Source: Ructibacterium sp965146665
Lineage (GTDB): Bacteria > Bacillota > Clostridia > Monoglobales > Monoglobaceae
Assembly (NCBI GenBank): GCA_965146665.1
Contig: CBCTHE010000007.1
Location: forward strand, 62,001-126,000
DNA: 64,000 bases
Direction of reading: 5' to 3'
Shown: in pieces, positions 1 through 7,713 of the stretch
Position numbering within the stretch: position 1 is the first letter of the stretch
How the letters are laid out: every line of letters starts with the position of its first letter
Program-made: the position numbers and the translations under genes
The notes under the pieces: model-generated
Database searches by the model: none
Told to the model about the DNA's origin: nothing
Seen by the model: the letters and a program-made list of their open reading frames with translations, nothing else

Positions 1-28
1 CGCGCGGCGCACGGTTTTTTATACAAAC

Positions 29-60
29 AAAAAACCGTACCCCACTCAAGTGAAATACGG
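29..60 (-). terminator. Intrinsic terminator, probable riboswitch expression platform
   Basis: Read on the minus strand, CCGTA ... TACGG forms a stem with an inner CACT/AGTG stem and is followed at once by six T. The 5' arm (57-60) overlaps the last conserved bases of the aptamer immediately upstream, so terminator and aptamer helix 1 are mutually exclusive. That is the usual layout of a transcriptional riboswitch. The controlled gene would lie left of position 1. A second hairpin, ACGGTTTTTT paired with AAAAAACCGT, spans 11-38 and could compete. Confidence 0.6.
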
Positions 61-131
61 CAACCGGCTGTCTTCCCGAGAGAAAGACCCTTGGCTTTGC
101 GAAACTGCCTCACGACAGTCGTGCGATTTAC
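52..131 (-). promoter_or_regulatory. Candidate cyclic-di-GMP-I (GEMM) riboswitch aptamer
   Basis: On the minus strand the transcript shows the hallmarks I know from the GEMM/c-di-GMP-I consensus, in order: a hairpin ACTGTC-GTGA-GGCAGT closed by a GNRA tetraloop, the conserved CGCAAAGCCA, a GGGTCTT ... AAGAC hairpin, and AGCCGGTTGCC. A strong promoter lies just upstream (146-174) and a terminator just downstream (29-60). The outer helix is weaker than in textbook examples, which is the main doubt. It would regulate a gene beyond the left edge in response to c-di-GMP or a related dinucleotide. Confidence 0.55.
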
Positions 132-145
132 ATATTTACAGAAAC

Positions 146-174
146 AGTATAGTATAAATCGGCCGGTCTGTCAA
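146..174 (-). promoter_or_regulatory. Sigma-A promoter for the riboswitch transcript
   Basis: On the minus strand TTGACA (169-174) and TATACT (146-151) are separated by exactly 17 bases. Transcription would begin near 139, a few bases before the aptamer. Confidence 0.8.
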
Positions 175-286
175 GAAAAAGTTGTTCGGCTATGACCGTT
201 CCGGTCAATTTTCCGCTTCTAAATTATGGTCACTTACTTTATGACAGGATAGAGAGACAATGACGACGGGTAGAAGGAATTCAATA

Positions 287-315
287 TTGACAAAAGCGGT
301 GAATTACTATATACT
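287..315 (+). promoter_or_regulatory. Sigma-A promoter of the rhamnosidase gene
   Basis: TTGACA (287-292) and TATACT (310-315) are separated by 17 bases. Initiation near 322 gives a leader of about 100 nt before the start at 424. Confidence 0.8.
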
Positions 316-357
316 TTGTCTGCATAAGAGATATTTTGCTTCAAAATGAAAATATGG

Positions 358-414
358 CCTGCGGAGGGGATAGAGCAAAACGCTCCATCCCCTTTTTGCG
401 GGAAAAGCAGGAGG
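358..414 (+). promoter_or_regulatory. Leader attenuator with sequestered Shine-Dalgarno
   Basis: Inside the leader, GGGGAT-a-GAGC (366-376) pairs with GCTC-c-ATCCCC (382-392) and is followed by TTTTT, a rho-independent terminator lying between promoter and gene with no upstream gene to serve. Around it CCTGC (358-362) can pair with GCAGG (407-411), which covers the start of the Shine-Dalgarno GCAGGAGG. The leader may thus control both transcription and translation. I do not recognise a known riboswitch class. Confidence 0.55.
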
Positions 415-423
415 TAATGTGCG

Positions 424-3324
424 ATGACAAACAGGGAGCTGGCGGGGCTGTTTCAAAATCCCTCCAATGAATACCGGGGCAAGCCGTTTTGGAGCTGGAA
501 CGGTGATTTAAACGCGGAGGAGCTGAAAAGACAGATACATATATTTCAGGATATGGGCATGGGCGGCTTTTTTATGCATTCGAGGGTTGGACTGAAAACT
601 CCGTATCTCGGCAGTGAATGGTTTTCTTTGATCAATGCATGTACCGCCGAGGCTAAAAAAACAGGCATGGAGGCCTGGCTTTATGACGAGGACCGGTGGC
701 CCTCCGGGACGGCGGGCGGAAAGGTCACAGTCAAAAAAGGGAACCGTATGAAGTTTATTCTCATGCACGCGGACGAGGAGATTCCGGAGAAGGCCGAGGT
801 GATCTATACCTGTGAATGTGCATTGGACGGCATCAATTTCAGGGAGGGTTCCAATCAAAATAAGCTGTGGTTTGAGATTGTCGAATTCCCGAAGGATAAT
901 TTTTACAATGGATATACCTATGCCGATACGCTCAAAAAGGAGACCACAGAGGAATATATACAGTCAACGCACCAAAAGTATAAGGAGTCCTGCGGCGGCG
1001 AACTGGGAAAGGGGATTTGCGGGATTTTCACGGACGAGCCCCACCGCGGACAGCTTATGTGCGAAGCCATGTACGGCGGCCTTTGCGTGCCCTACACCGA
1101 AAAGCTGTTTGAGGCGTTTGAGGAGATGTGGGGATATTCCTTAAAGGAGCGTCTGCCTGAGCTGTTCCTGCGCAAAAACGGGGAGCCCGTAAGTCCGGTT
1201 AAATGGCATTATGCAGAGCTGCTGCAGAAACTGTTTCTTGACAATTTCATCAAGCCCATACACGCGTACTGTGCCAGTGCCGGCTTGAAGCTGACAGGGC
1301 ATATGCTGCACGAAGACAGCCTGTCCGCTCAGACGATAATGCACGGGTCGGTCATGCGTGCCTACGAGCATATGGACGTCCCGGGGGTGGATGTTTTGGG
1401 GCAGGACAATGACAATTACTGCATTGTAAAACAGCTGTCCTCAGCCGCGCACCAGCTGAATCAAAAATGGATGCTCTCTGAGCTGTACGGCTGCACAGGC
1501 TGGAAGATGAATTTTGAAGGGCATAAGAATGTGGGCGACTGGCAGGCGCTGATGGGTATTAACCTGCGATGTCATCATCTGTCCTGGTATACGATGAAAG
1601 GGGAGGGAAAACGCGATTATCCCGCCAGTATATTTCACCAGTCGGCCTGGTACAGGGATTATAAATATGTGGAGGATTATTTTTCGAGAATCGGCGTTTT
1701 TCTTTCACAGGGTGAAGCTGTGCGCGATTGCCTTGTCATCAGCCCGGTGGAGAGCGTGTGGTGCCAGGTCTATGCCGGGTTTTCGGTCTGGCTGGAGGCA
1801 AAGGACGCCGGTATCAAGCGGCTCGAGGAACGCTACAAAATGCTGTATCAAATGCTTTTGGCAAACAATGTGGCATTTGACTTTGCCGATGAGGAAATGC
1901 TTGCGAGGCTATATGGATTTGACGGTGCGGCGCTCCGGGTCGGCGCGGCGAAGTATAAAAAGGTGATCGTGAGCGGAATGCTTACCATGCGGCGTACCAC
2001 GGCTGACATCCTCAATGCGTTTGCGGAAAGGGGCGGCGAGGTGATCGTGCTGGGAGAACTGCCGGAATATATTGACGCCGTACGGAAAGACGTTGCCCTG
2101 AACGCCCGGATTATGCCCTTTTGCAGGGAAAGCGTCAGCACATTAAAAAGCGGCGTTATTTCAGCGGAAAATGACAAAATATTTGCGGAAATCAGACGGG
2201 ACAAAGATACGTATTATATTATGCTATTGAATATGGACCGGAATAATCCGGTTAAGACGGCCGTGCGTCTGGGCGTGCCGGGGTATATCGAAAACTGGTC
2301 CGCCAGAAGCGGCGCGCGGTATGCGCAAGGCGATATTTCCGTTTTGGAATTTGAGCCTGGAGAAGAGAAGCTGTTCGTGATCACACCGGAGGAGCATAGG
2401 CTGCCAAGGCGGAAGAGCTATGCTTATAAAAGGGAAATACCGCTCAAAAAAATTGACGCCTATGCGCTTTCCGAGAAAAATATTTGCGTAGTGGATCAGG
2501 CGAACGGCTGGATTGACGGCGAACGTATTGGGGAAACGGACGTTCTGCAAATCGACAGAAGGCTGAGAGAAAAATACCATCTGCCGTACCGGGGCGGCGA
2601 TATGCTCCAACCCTGGTTTGTGGTGGAAAAGGAACTTTGTCCTCTGGGAAAACTACGGCTGGAATATGAGTTTAATGCGGCGTATCTCTGCGATATGGCG
2701 GTTGCCGCGGAACTGGAAAGAGAGATGCAGGTGCTGGTCAATGGCGTTCCCATCGAAAAAACAGGTGAAACGTGGATAGATATCTGCTTTGATGTTTTGG
2801 CAATTCCAAAAGAGCTGTTGAGAAAGGGCAGAAACGTGATCGCGCTTGTCTATGATTTTTATGAGGACAGCGATGTGGAGGCGGTTTATCTTTTGGGTGA
2901 TTTTGGCGTCAGGCTCAGCGGAGCGGAAAAAACCATAACAAGCTTGCCGGAACAGATCGGATTCGGAGATTTAAAAGATTTTGGACTGCCGTTTTACAGC
3001 GGTGAAATAACCTATAAGTTTAAAACGGATGCAGAGGAAGGCGGACTTGTCAAGCTGGACAGTATGTGCGGCGCGGCGCTGGTTAAGATAAACGGCGCGG
3101 CAGCGGCCTTTCGGCCCTATGAAGCGGAGGTTGAAAATTTGGGCGAATTTGATGTTTCGCTGGTGCTGACGCGGCAGAACACCTTCGGTGAGCTTCATGT
3201 AAAGGAGGATCTGAATGGTTCCTCCCCGGAGGCGTTTATCCCGTCCGGCCAAGCATACCAGTCTGCCTATAAGCTGATGAAACAGGGCTTGGAGGGGTTG
3301 AAGGCGTTTGCGGGGGAGAAATAA
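424..3324 (+). CDS. GH106-type alpha-L-rhamnosidase family protein
   Basis: A 966-residue protein without signal peptide, of the glycosyl hydrolase 106 / rhamnosidase-like type. The N-terminal region has FWSWNGDL followed by a conserved segment with FFMHSRVG (residues about 20-60), and the barrel region carries GIFTDEPH (about 200) and SELYGCTGW (about 355). The last 300 residues look like beta-sandwich sugar-binding modules common in these enzymes. Family members release L-rhamnose from rhamnogalacturonan or other glycans; the cytoplasmic location suggests action on imported oligomers. ATG is preceded by AGGAGG with good spacing. It stands alone behind its own promoter and structured leader, with a TetR gene downstream. 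It fits the pectin theme of 18795-49922, though other rhamnosides or an uncharacterised subfamily activity remain possible. Confidence 0.75.
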   Translation: MTNRELAGLFQNPSNEYRGKPFWSWNGDLNAEELKRQIHIFQDMGMGGFFMHSRVGLKTPYLGSEWFSLINACTAEAKKTGMEAWLYDEDRWPSGTAGGKVTVKKGNRMKFILMHADEEIPEKAEVIYTCECALDGINFREGSNQNKLWFEIVEFPKDNFYNGYTYADTLKKETTEEYIQSTHQKYKESCGGELGKGICGIFTDEPHRGQLMCEAMYGGLCVPYTEKLFEAFEEMWGYSLKERLPELFLRKNGEPVSPVKWHYAELLQKLFLDNFIKPIHAYCASAGLKLTGHMLHEDSLSAQTIMHGSVMRAYEHMDVPGVDVLGQDNDNYCIVKQLSSAAHQLNQKWMLSELYGCTGWKMNFEGHKNVGDWQALMGINLRCHHLSWYTMKGEGKRDYPASIFHQSAWYRDYKYVEDYFSRIGVFLSQGEAVRDCLVISPVESVWCQVYAGFSVWLEAKDAGIKRLEERYKMLYQMLLANNVAFDFADEEMLARLYGFDGAALRVGAAKYKKVIVSGMLTMRRTTADILNAFAERGGEVIVLGELPEYIDAVRKDVALNARIMPFCRESVSTLKSGVISAENDKIFAEIRRDKDTYYIMLLNMDRNNPVKTAVRLGVPGYIENWSARSGARYAQGDISVLEFEPGEEKLFVITPEEHRLPRRKSYAYKREIPLKKIDAYALSEKNICVVDQANGWIDGERIGETDVLQIDRRLREKYHLPYRGGDMLQPWFVVEKELCPLGKLRLEYEFNAAYLCDMAVAAELEREMQVLVNGVPIEKTGETWIDICFDVLAIPKELLRKGRNVIALVYDFYEDSDVEAVYLLGDFGVRLSGAEKTITSLPEQIGFGDLKDFGLPFYSGEITYKFKTDAEEGGLVKLDSMCGAALVKINGAAAAFRPYEAEVENLGEFDVSLVLTRQNTFGELHVKEDLNGSSPEAFIPSGQAYQSAYKLMKQGLEGLKAFAGEK

Positions 3325-3375
3325 TTGACAAGATACATATGTTATGTTACAATCGTTGCATATCATATGTATCTT
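3325..3375 (+). promoter_or_regulatory. TetR gene promoter with perfect inverted-repeat operator
   Basis: TTGACA (3325-3330) and TACAAT (3348-3353) are 17 bases apart and begin one base after the preceding stop codon. A perfect 12-base inverted repeat, AAGATACATATG (3330-3341) and CATATGTATCTT (3364-3375), brackets the -10 and start point. Each arm also contains CATATG, itself palindromic. This is a likely autoregulatory operator for the TetR protein encoded just downstream. Confidence 0.7.
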
Positions 3376-3401
3376 ATTGATGCGGATAGCGAGGTCGTAT
3401 T

Positions 3402-3989
3402 ATGCCGCCGAAAGCAAGGATAACAAAAGAAATGATTTTGACTGCGGTTTTGGAAATCACAAGAGAAACAGGCTTTGAGGCCGTCAACGCAAGGAGCATC
3501 GCCAATAAACTGCGGTGCTCCACGCGGCCTGTTTTCACCTGTTATGAGAATATGGAGGAACTTAAAAGCGATTTCCTTGATTTTGCTTTTGATGCCTATA
3601 GTCGGTATGTTGAAGATTACAGCAATGCCGCTGAGGTCAATCCATGTTTGCTTTTGCCGCTTTCTTACATTGCGTTTGCAGAGGAAGAAACACATTTGTT
3701 TAAGCTGTTATTTATCAGCGATATGGATTTGAATATGAAAAAAGCAAAAGACTTTTACAATGAGCCCGGCAATGAAACAAAGGCAAAATGTTTTTCCGAA
3801 ACCGTTGGTATAGAGTTTGAATCCGCGAAAAATATTTTTTTGGATTTGTTCTTGTATGCGCACGGTATCGCTGTCTTGACGGCGACAAAAAAGATAGCGC
3901 TGGATCAAAAGAGTATTGAAAAAATGACAGTAAATTTTTTGTCTGCTCTTATAAAACAGATAAAGCCAGATTGGAAATTCACAGTATAA
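3402..3989 (+). CDS. TetR/AcrR family transcriptional regulator
   Basis: A 195-residue protein with an N-terminal TetR helix-turn-helix (residues about 8-54: ITKEMILTAVLEI ... SIANKLRCSTRPVFTCY) and a helical C-terminal ligand or dimer domain. It begins about 27 bases after the second arm of a perfect inverted repeat sitting in its own promoter, so autoregulation is likely. The methyltransferase gene follows after 12 bases and is probably co-transcribed. Base composition is visibly more AT-rich than the surrounding genes, which suggests separate acquisition. The ligand cannot be predicted. Confidence 0.85.
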   Translation: MPPKARITKEMILTAVLEITRETGFEAVNARSIANKLRCSTRPVFTCYENMEELKSDFLDFAFDAYSRYVEDYSNAAEVNPCLLLPLSYIAFAEEETHLFKLLFISDMDLNMKKAKDFYNEPGNETKAKCFSETVGIEFESAKNIFLDLFLYAHGIAVLTATKKIALDQKSIEKMTVNFLSALIKQIKPDWKFTV

Positions 3990-4001
3990 AGAGGTGCAGC
4001 C

Positions 4002-4793
4002 ATGAACATAAATCAGTACATCATTGATTTTTATAATCAATATGACGAGGACAGCCGGCTGGTGTCAAAACATGGAACGGTTGAATTTCTAACAACGATG
4101 CGCTATATAGAAAAATATATGAAGCCCGGCAGCCGCGTTATTGAAATCGGTGCCGGAACAGGCCGCTATTCCCACGCTTTGGCGCGGCAGGGATATGCGG
4201 TTGACGCGGTGGAGCTCGTCGAACATAATATAGAGGTTTTTCATAGGAACACGTTATCAACTGAAAACATAACGGTTACGCAGGGGAACGCATTGGATTT
4301 GTCCGCATTTCCGTCTGATCAATATGATATTACCCTATTGCTGGGACCGCTGTACCACCTTTATACGCTGGAGGACAAGCGGCAGGCTCTGCGGGAAGCT
4401 ATCCGCGTCACGAAACCGGGCGGTGTGGTTTTTGCCGCTTATGTTATCTCTGACGGCTGTTTGCTTGACGAGGGATTTCACCGCGGCAATGTCAATGCGG
4501 CGGAATATATTAGTAACGGTTTGCTTGACGCCGATACCTTTGCCGCAAAGTCTGAGCCTAAAGATTTGTTTGAGCTTGTCCGGAAAGAGGATATTGATGA
4601 ACTGATGTCTGTGTTTTCTACAACACGGCTGCACTATGCCGCGTCCGACGGGTGCGCTCTGTTTATGCGTGAAGCGATTGACAAAATGGATCATGATACT
4701 TTCGCGTTGTATTTGAAATACCATTTTGCAACCTGTGAGCGAGAGGATTTCGTGGGTGTGACAAGCCATTCGATTGATATATTCAGAAAATAA
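4002..4793 (+). CDS. Class I SAM-dependent methyltransferase
   Basis: A 263-residue protein with the Rossmann-fold methyltransferase motif I VIEIGAGTGRYSHAL (about residues 46-60), the acidic post-I residue in AVELVE, and a LLLGPLYHL segment common in a family of Firmicute methyltransferases of unknown substrate. GAGGTG precedes the ATG. It lies 12 bases after the TetR gene in the same AT-rich cassette and is followed by the tRNA-Ser terminator from the opposite strand. A role in detoxification or small-molecule modification under TetR control is inference only. Confidence 0.8.
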   Translation: MNINQYIIDFYNQYDEDSRLVSKHGTVEFLTTMRYIEKYMKPGSRVIEIGAGTGRYSHALARQGYAVDAVELVEHNIEVFHRNTLSTENITVTQGNALDLSAFPSDQYDITLLLGPLYHLYTLEDKRQALREAIRVTKPGGVVFAAYVISDGCLLDEGFHRGNVNAAEYISNGLLDADTFAAKSEPKDLFELVRKEDIDELMSVFSTTRLHYAASDGCALFMREAIDKMDHDTFALYLKYHFATCEREDFVGVTSHSIDIFRK

Positions 4794-4800
4794 GCAGAGA

Positions 4801-4845
4801 AAAAGAGAAAAAACAACACGCTGTTTCATTTGAAACAGCGTGTTG
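4801..4845 (-). terminator. Rho-independent terminator downstream of tRNA-Ser
   Basis: A perfect 15-base-pair hairpin (4814-4845, CAACACGCTGTTTCA with its complement) is followed on the minus strand by TTTTTTCTCTTTT. It ends the tRNA transcript and may also stop plus-strand transcription from the methyltransferase gene. Confidence 0.85.
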
Positions 4846-4851
4846 CATAAA

Positions 4852-4943
4852 TGGCGGAGAAGGAGGGATTTGAACCCTCGCGCCGCTTTCACGACCTACA
4901 CCCTTAGCAGGGGCGCCTCTTCGGCCAGCTTGAGTACTTCTCC
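4852..4943 (-). tRNA. tRNA-Ser (GCT anticodon)
   Basis: On the minus strand the sequence runs from GGAGAAGTACTC to an encoded CCA, 92 nt, with a long variable arm as expected for serine, the T-arm GGTTCAAATCC, and anticodon GCT in CTGCTAAG. Acceptor arms GGAGAAG and CTTCTCC pair. Confidence 0.95.
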
Positions 4944-4996
4944 GAATTTGTTTACAATATGAAATTGTAGTAAAGAAACTGTGCTTTTAGATAAAG

Positions 4997-5083
4997 TGGC
5001 GGAGAGGCAGAGATTCGAACTCTGGGTGCTTTCGCATCACTAGTTTTCAAGACTAGCTCCTTAAACCACTCGGACACCTCTCC
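4997..5083 (-). tRNA. tRNA-Ser (TGA anticodon)
   Basis: On the minus strand, 87 nt from GGAGAGGTGTCC to an encoded CCA, with anticodon TGA in TCTTGAAAA, a long variable arm and the T-arm GTTCGAATC. It is transcribed ahead of the GCT tRNA-Ser, 53 bases away, from the promoter at 5119-5147. Confidence 0.95.
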
Positions 5084-5118
5084 AAGCACATTCAGTGCCG
5101 CTCGGGTGCGACTTTTGA

Positions 5119-5147
5119 AGTATATCATATCCAAACCAGCTTGTCAA
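5119..5147 (-). promoter_or_regulatory. Promoter of the tRNA-Ser pair
   Basis: On the minus strand TTGACA (5142-5147) and TATACT (5119-5124) are separated by 17 bases, about 30 bases before the first tRNA. Confidence 0.8.
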
Positions 5148-5259
5148 GAGATTTTTCAAATTTCTGGCTGAAAAAATCCGCGCTCTCAACAGTTCGACAA
5201 ATTTTGAGTGGTTTTTTGGTGCGAAACTGCCAATATCAGAAAAAAATTAGGAAAAGCCC

Positions 5260-5288
5260 TTGATTTTTTCATCAGACTAGTTTAAAAT
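5260..5288 (+). promoter_or_regulatory. Candidate promoter of the M23 peptidase gene
   Basis: TTGATT (5260-5265) and TAAAAT (5283-5288) are 17 bases apart in an AT-rich stretch upstream of the gene beginning at 5365. The rest of 5148-5349 shows no other feature. Confidence 0.5.
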
Positions 5289-5364
5289 TGTTACATCTGT
5301 AATATAAATTTAATAATATGGTCTTAATACCTATATTAAATTTATTTGAGTGGGAGATGACATC

Positions 5365-6045
5365 TTGCTTTATTACAGAGACAAAAAGATATGGAAAAAA
5401 CTTGCGGCAAATGCGCTGAAGGGTGTTGTACTGGTTGGAACGGCGGCATGGCTGGGCGTGTCCTTGGGCACGGCGCCGGAGCAGAGGAGCGGGGCGGATG
5501 TGGTCCACGCCCAGGCGATACTGCCGGGGGACGGAAACGAACCGGCCGTCCAAACTGCGCTGCCCTCTTCGGGGACAAGCGTGGAGCCAGCCGGCATCAC
5601 CGCCGGAGCGGCACAGGAGGACTTGCCTGTTGCCGGTCCGCCGGCCCCTGAGCCTGTGGATCCCACGGTTGCCTGCGGTTCTTTTACAGAGCCCGCCCAG
5701 GGAGTGCTGACCTCCGGGTATGGCGCGCGCTGGGGCAGAACCCATACCGGCATTGATATCGGCGGCGACGACGGCTCTGATATCCTTGCGGCGGACGGCG
5801 GACTGGTGACGCTTGCAGACTGGGTGAGCGGCTATGGCAACTATGTGGTCATTGACCATGAAAATGGGTATCAGACAGCATATGGCCACTGCAGCGAGCT
5901 TTTAGTCACAGAGGGCGAGCGTGTGGCCCAGGGGCAGAAAATCGCGCGTATGGGAAGCACCGGCAACAGCACCGGGCCGCATCTTCATTTTGAGGTCAAG
6001 GCGGATGGCGAATACCAGAATCCGCTGGATTACGTCCTCTATTGA
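5365..6045 (+). CDS. M23 family metallopeptidase (peptidoglycan endopeptidase)
   Basis: About 226 residues. A short basic N-terminus and a hydrophobic segment (about residues 15-35) anchor or export the protein; an acidic, proline- and alanine-rich linker follows; the C-terminal half is a LytM/M23 domain with RWGRTHTGIDI (first zinc His and Asp), YGHC and GPHLHFEV (HxH ligand). Such proteins cut peptide cross-links of peptidoglycan. TTG at 5365 is preferred because GGGAG lies 8 bases upstream; an in-frame GTG at 5350 overlaps that ribosome site. A WalR-like regulator follows after 35 bases. Since WalR classically controls cell-wall hydrolases, co-transcription makes functional sense. Confidence 0.85.
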   Translation: MLYYRDKKIWKKLAANALKGVVLVGTAAWLGVSLGTAPEQRSGADVVHAQAILPGDGNEPAVQTALPSSGTSVEPAGITAGAAQEDLPVAGPPAPEPVDPTVACGSFTEPAQGVLTSGYGARWGRTHTGIDIGGDDGSDILAADGGLVTLADWVSGYGNYVVIDHENGYQTAYGHCSELLVTEGERVAQGQKIARMGSTGNSTGPHLHFEVKADGEYQNPLDYVLY

Positions 6046-6080
6046 TACGAAAGCTTTGAGAATATTCCGGGGGTGGAACA

Positions 6081-6773
6081 ATGGGTAAGAAGATCCTTGT
6101 AGTTGATGACGAAAAGAGTATCGTTGATATTTTAAAATTGAATTTACAGAATGAGGGCTATACAGTGTACGAGGCCTATGACGGAGAGGAAGCAGTGCTG
6201 AAGGCGACCAATATTGAGCCGGACCTGATCCTTCTGGACGTGATGCTTCCCAAGCTGGATGGCTTTTCTGTGTGTAAAAAGATCCGGGAATCCTCCTCCG
6301 TGCCGATTCTGATGATCACCGCACGGGAGGAAGAGGTAGACAAGGTGCTGGGGCTGGAGCTCGGTGCGGATGACTATGTGACCAAGCCCTTCAGCGTCCG
6401 GGAGCTGATGGCGCGGATCAAGGCCAATATGCGCCGGACAGAGCTGGAGCCCGCCCGCCAGGATGAGGACAACGATATTGTCAATGTGGGATGCTTTACT
6501 CTGGACTGCAACCGCTACGAGCTCTACAAAAACGGTCAGCTGATTGACCTGACCGTCCGTGAGTTTGAGCTGATCAAGTTCCTGTCGGCACAGCCGAACA
6601 AGATCTATTCCAGAAAAGCGCTGCTGGAATATGTCTGGGATTATGAATACTATGGGGATGTGCGGACCGTTGACGTTACAGTCCGCCGGGTTCGGGAAAA
6701 GATTGAGGATGATCCGTCCCAGCCCCGCCATATTATGACAAAGCGCGGTGTGGGTTACTATTTCGCGATTTAG
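6081..6773 (+). CDS. OmpR/PhoB-type response regulator, WalR-like
   Basis: A 230-residue regulator: receiver domain with acidic pocket D9/D10, phosphorylated D53 (LILLDVMLP), T80 and K102 (VTKPF), then a winged-helix DNA-binding domain with VREFELIKFL and RTVDVTVRRVREKIE. The sequence closely resembles WalR/YycF. In Bacillus and relatives walR is followed by the kinase walK, yycH, yycI and, at the end, rlmH. Here rlmH is the next gene but no kinase or accessory gene is present, and a terminator separates them. Whether it is an orphan regulator or is partnered by a kinase elsewhere cannot be told from this window. Confidence 0.8.
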   Translation: MGKKILVVDDEKSIVDILKLNLQNEGYTVYEAYDGEEAVLKATNIEPDLILLDVMLPKLDGFSVCKKIRESSSVPILMITAREEEVDKVLGLELGADDYVTKPFSVRELMARIKANMRRTELEPARQDEDNDIVNVGCFTLDCNRYELYKNGQLIDLTVREFELIKFLSAQPNKIYSRKALLEYVWDYEYYGDVRTVDVTVRRVREKIEDDPSQPRHIMTKRGVGYYFAI

Positions 6774-6799
6774 ATGTTTAGCCAGCACAGGAAATAGCG

Positions 6800-6828
6800 A
6801 GCCGGTCTCTGCTGAGACCGGCTTTGTT
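6800..6828 (+). terminator. Rho-independent terminator after the response regulator
   Basis: AGCCGGTCTC-TGCT-GAGACCGGCT forms a perfect 10-base-pair stem followed by TTGTT. It ends the peptidase/regulator transcript. Confidence 0.8.
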
Positions 6829-6962
6829 ACGCTGTGACAGGACTTTCCCGGGTGCTGGAAAATGTCTGTGTCTTAAAAAAGAGGAACCGTATTGAAAAAA
6901 TACGCCGGGGGCATCTGCGATACAGTGATATCGCTGTCAGCCGCGGCGGGAGGAGGCGCACA

Positions 6963-7445
6963 ATGCTGAATGTGACTGTGATCGGCGTGGGCAGGATCAA
7001 GGAGAAGTATTTTACAGCTGCCCTTGGGGAATATGAAAAGCGGCTGGGGCGGTATTGCCGTCTGAATCTGATTGAGGTCAGGGACGAACCCACACCGGAC
7101 GCCCCTTCGGAGCGGGAGCGTGATCTGGTGCTGGATAAAGAGGGGAAGCGGATTCTGGATAAGATCCCGGACACGGCATATGTGACCGCCCTGTGCATTG
7201 AGGGCCGGCAGATGTCCTCTGAGGATTTGGCGGAAACGCTGGAGAATCTTGCGGCGGCCGGCAGCAGTCATCTGGTCTTTGTCATCGGCGGATCCATGGG
7301 GCTGAGCCGCGCGGTCAAAGAACGGTCAGCGCTGAAGCTCAGCTTTTCGCCCATGACGTTTCCGCACCAGCTGATGCGGGTGATCCTGCTGGAACAGATT
7401 TACCGCGCCTTTACCATTTTACAGGGCGGAAAATACCATAAATAA
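6963..7445 (+). CDS. rlmH: 23S rRNA (pseudouridine1915-N3)-methyltransferase RlmH
   Basis: 160 residues, the usual RlmH length. It has the SPOUT-fold signature: LNVTVIGVGRIKEKYF at the N-terminus, ALCIEGRQMSSEDLA, FVIGGSMGLS (the knotted SAM-binding loop), and the C-terminal FPHQLMRVILLEQIYRAF and GGKYHK. RlmH methylates pseudouridine 1915 in helix 69 of 23S rRNA. The ATG follows GGGAGGAGG. In-frame sequence upstream of 6963 lacks family similarity. Its position just after a WalR-like gene matches the conserved wal neighbourhood of Firmicutes. Confidence 0.95.
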   Translation: MLNVTVIGVGRIKEKYFTAALGEYEKRLGRYCRLNLIEVRDEPTPDAPSERERDLVLDKEGKRILDKIPDTAYVTALCIEGRQMSSEDLAETLENLAAAGSSHLVFVIGGSMGLSRAVKERSALKLSFSPMTFPHQLMRVILLEQIYRAFTILQGGKYHK

Positions 7446-7482
7446 GAGCATGCCGATAAACCATTGATTCCGTTGCATTTTA

Positions 7483-7563
7483 CAAAGCTTTTGCTTTGAA
7501 CATGTTGCCCAATGCCCATAATTCCGCCGGCCAAGCCTCGGCGGCAATGTAACAAAAGCTTTG
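7483..7563. repeat. Nested imperfect palindrome in intergenic region
   Basis: An outer pair CAAAGCTTTTG (7483-7493) and CAAAAGCTTTG (7553-7563) encloses ACATgTTGCC with GGCAATGT and, innermost, CCGCCG with CGGCGG. The whole could fold into one long interrupted hairpin. It could be a degenerate mobile repeat or a structured RNA. No coding potential is evident between 7446 and 7713. Confidence 0.45.
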
Positions 7564-7713
7564 CAAGCTGACGTGTTCGACAGTTTGAAATAGAAAATTA
7601 CCGCCGCAGACGGAATAAAATATGCGCATTTTCATGCCCGGCAGGGCACAACTGGAATAAGAAGCAAAATTTTCGGATATGCTGTAGGCAGATGGAAAAA
7701 TGGAGGAATGGCT

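Noticed and set aside
4952..5134. Short minus-strand frame covering tRNA-Ser (TGA)
   Set aside because: It runs through a complete tRNA gene.
6834..6962. In-frame upstream extension of rlmH
   Set aside because: The RlmH family begins at MLNVTVIGVG; the extension follows a terminator and resembles non-coding sequence.
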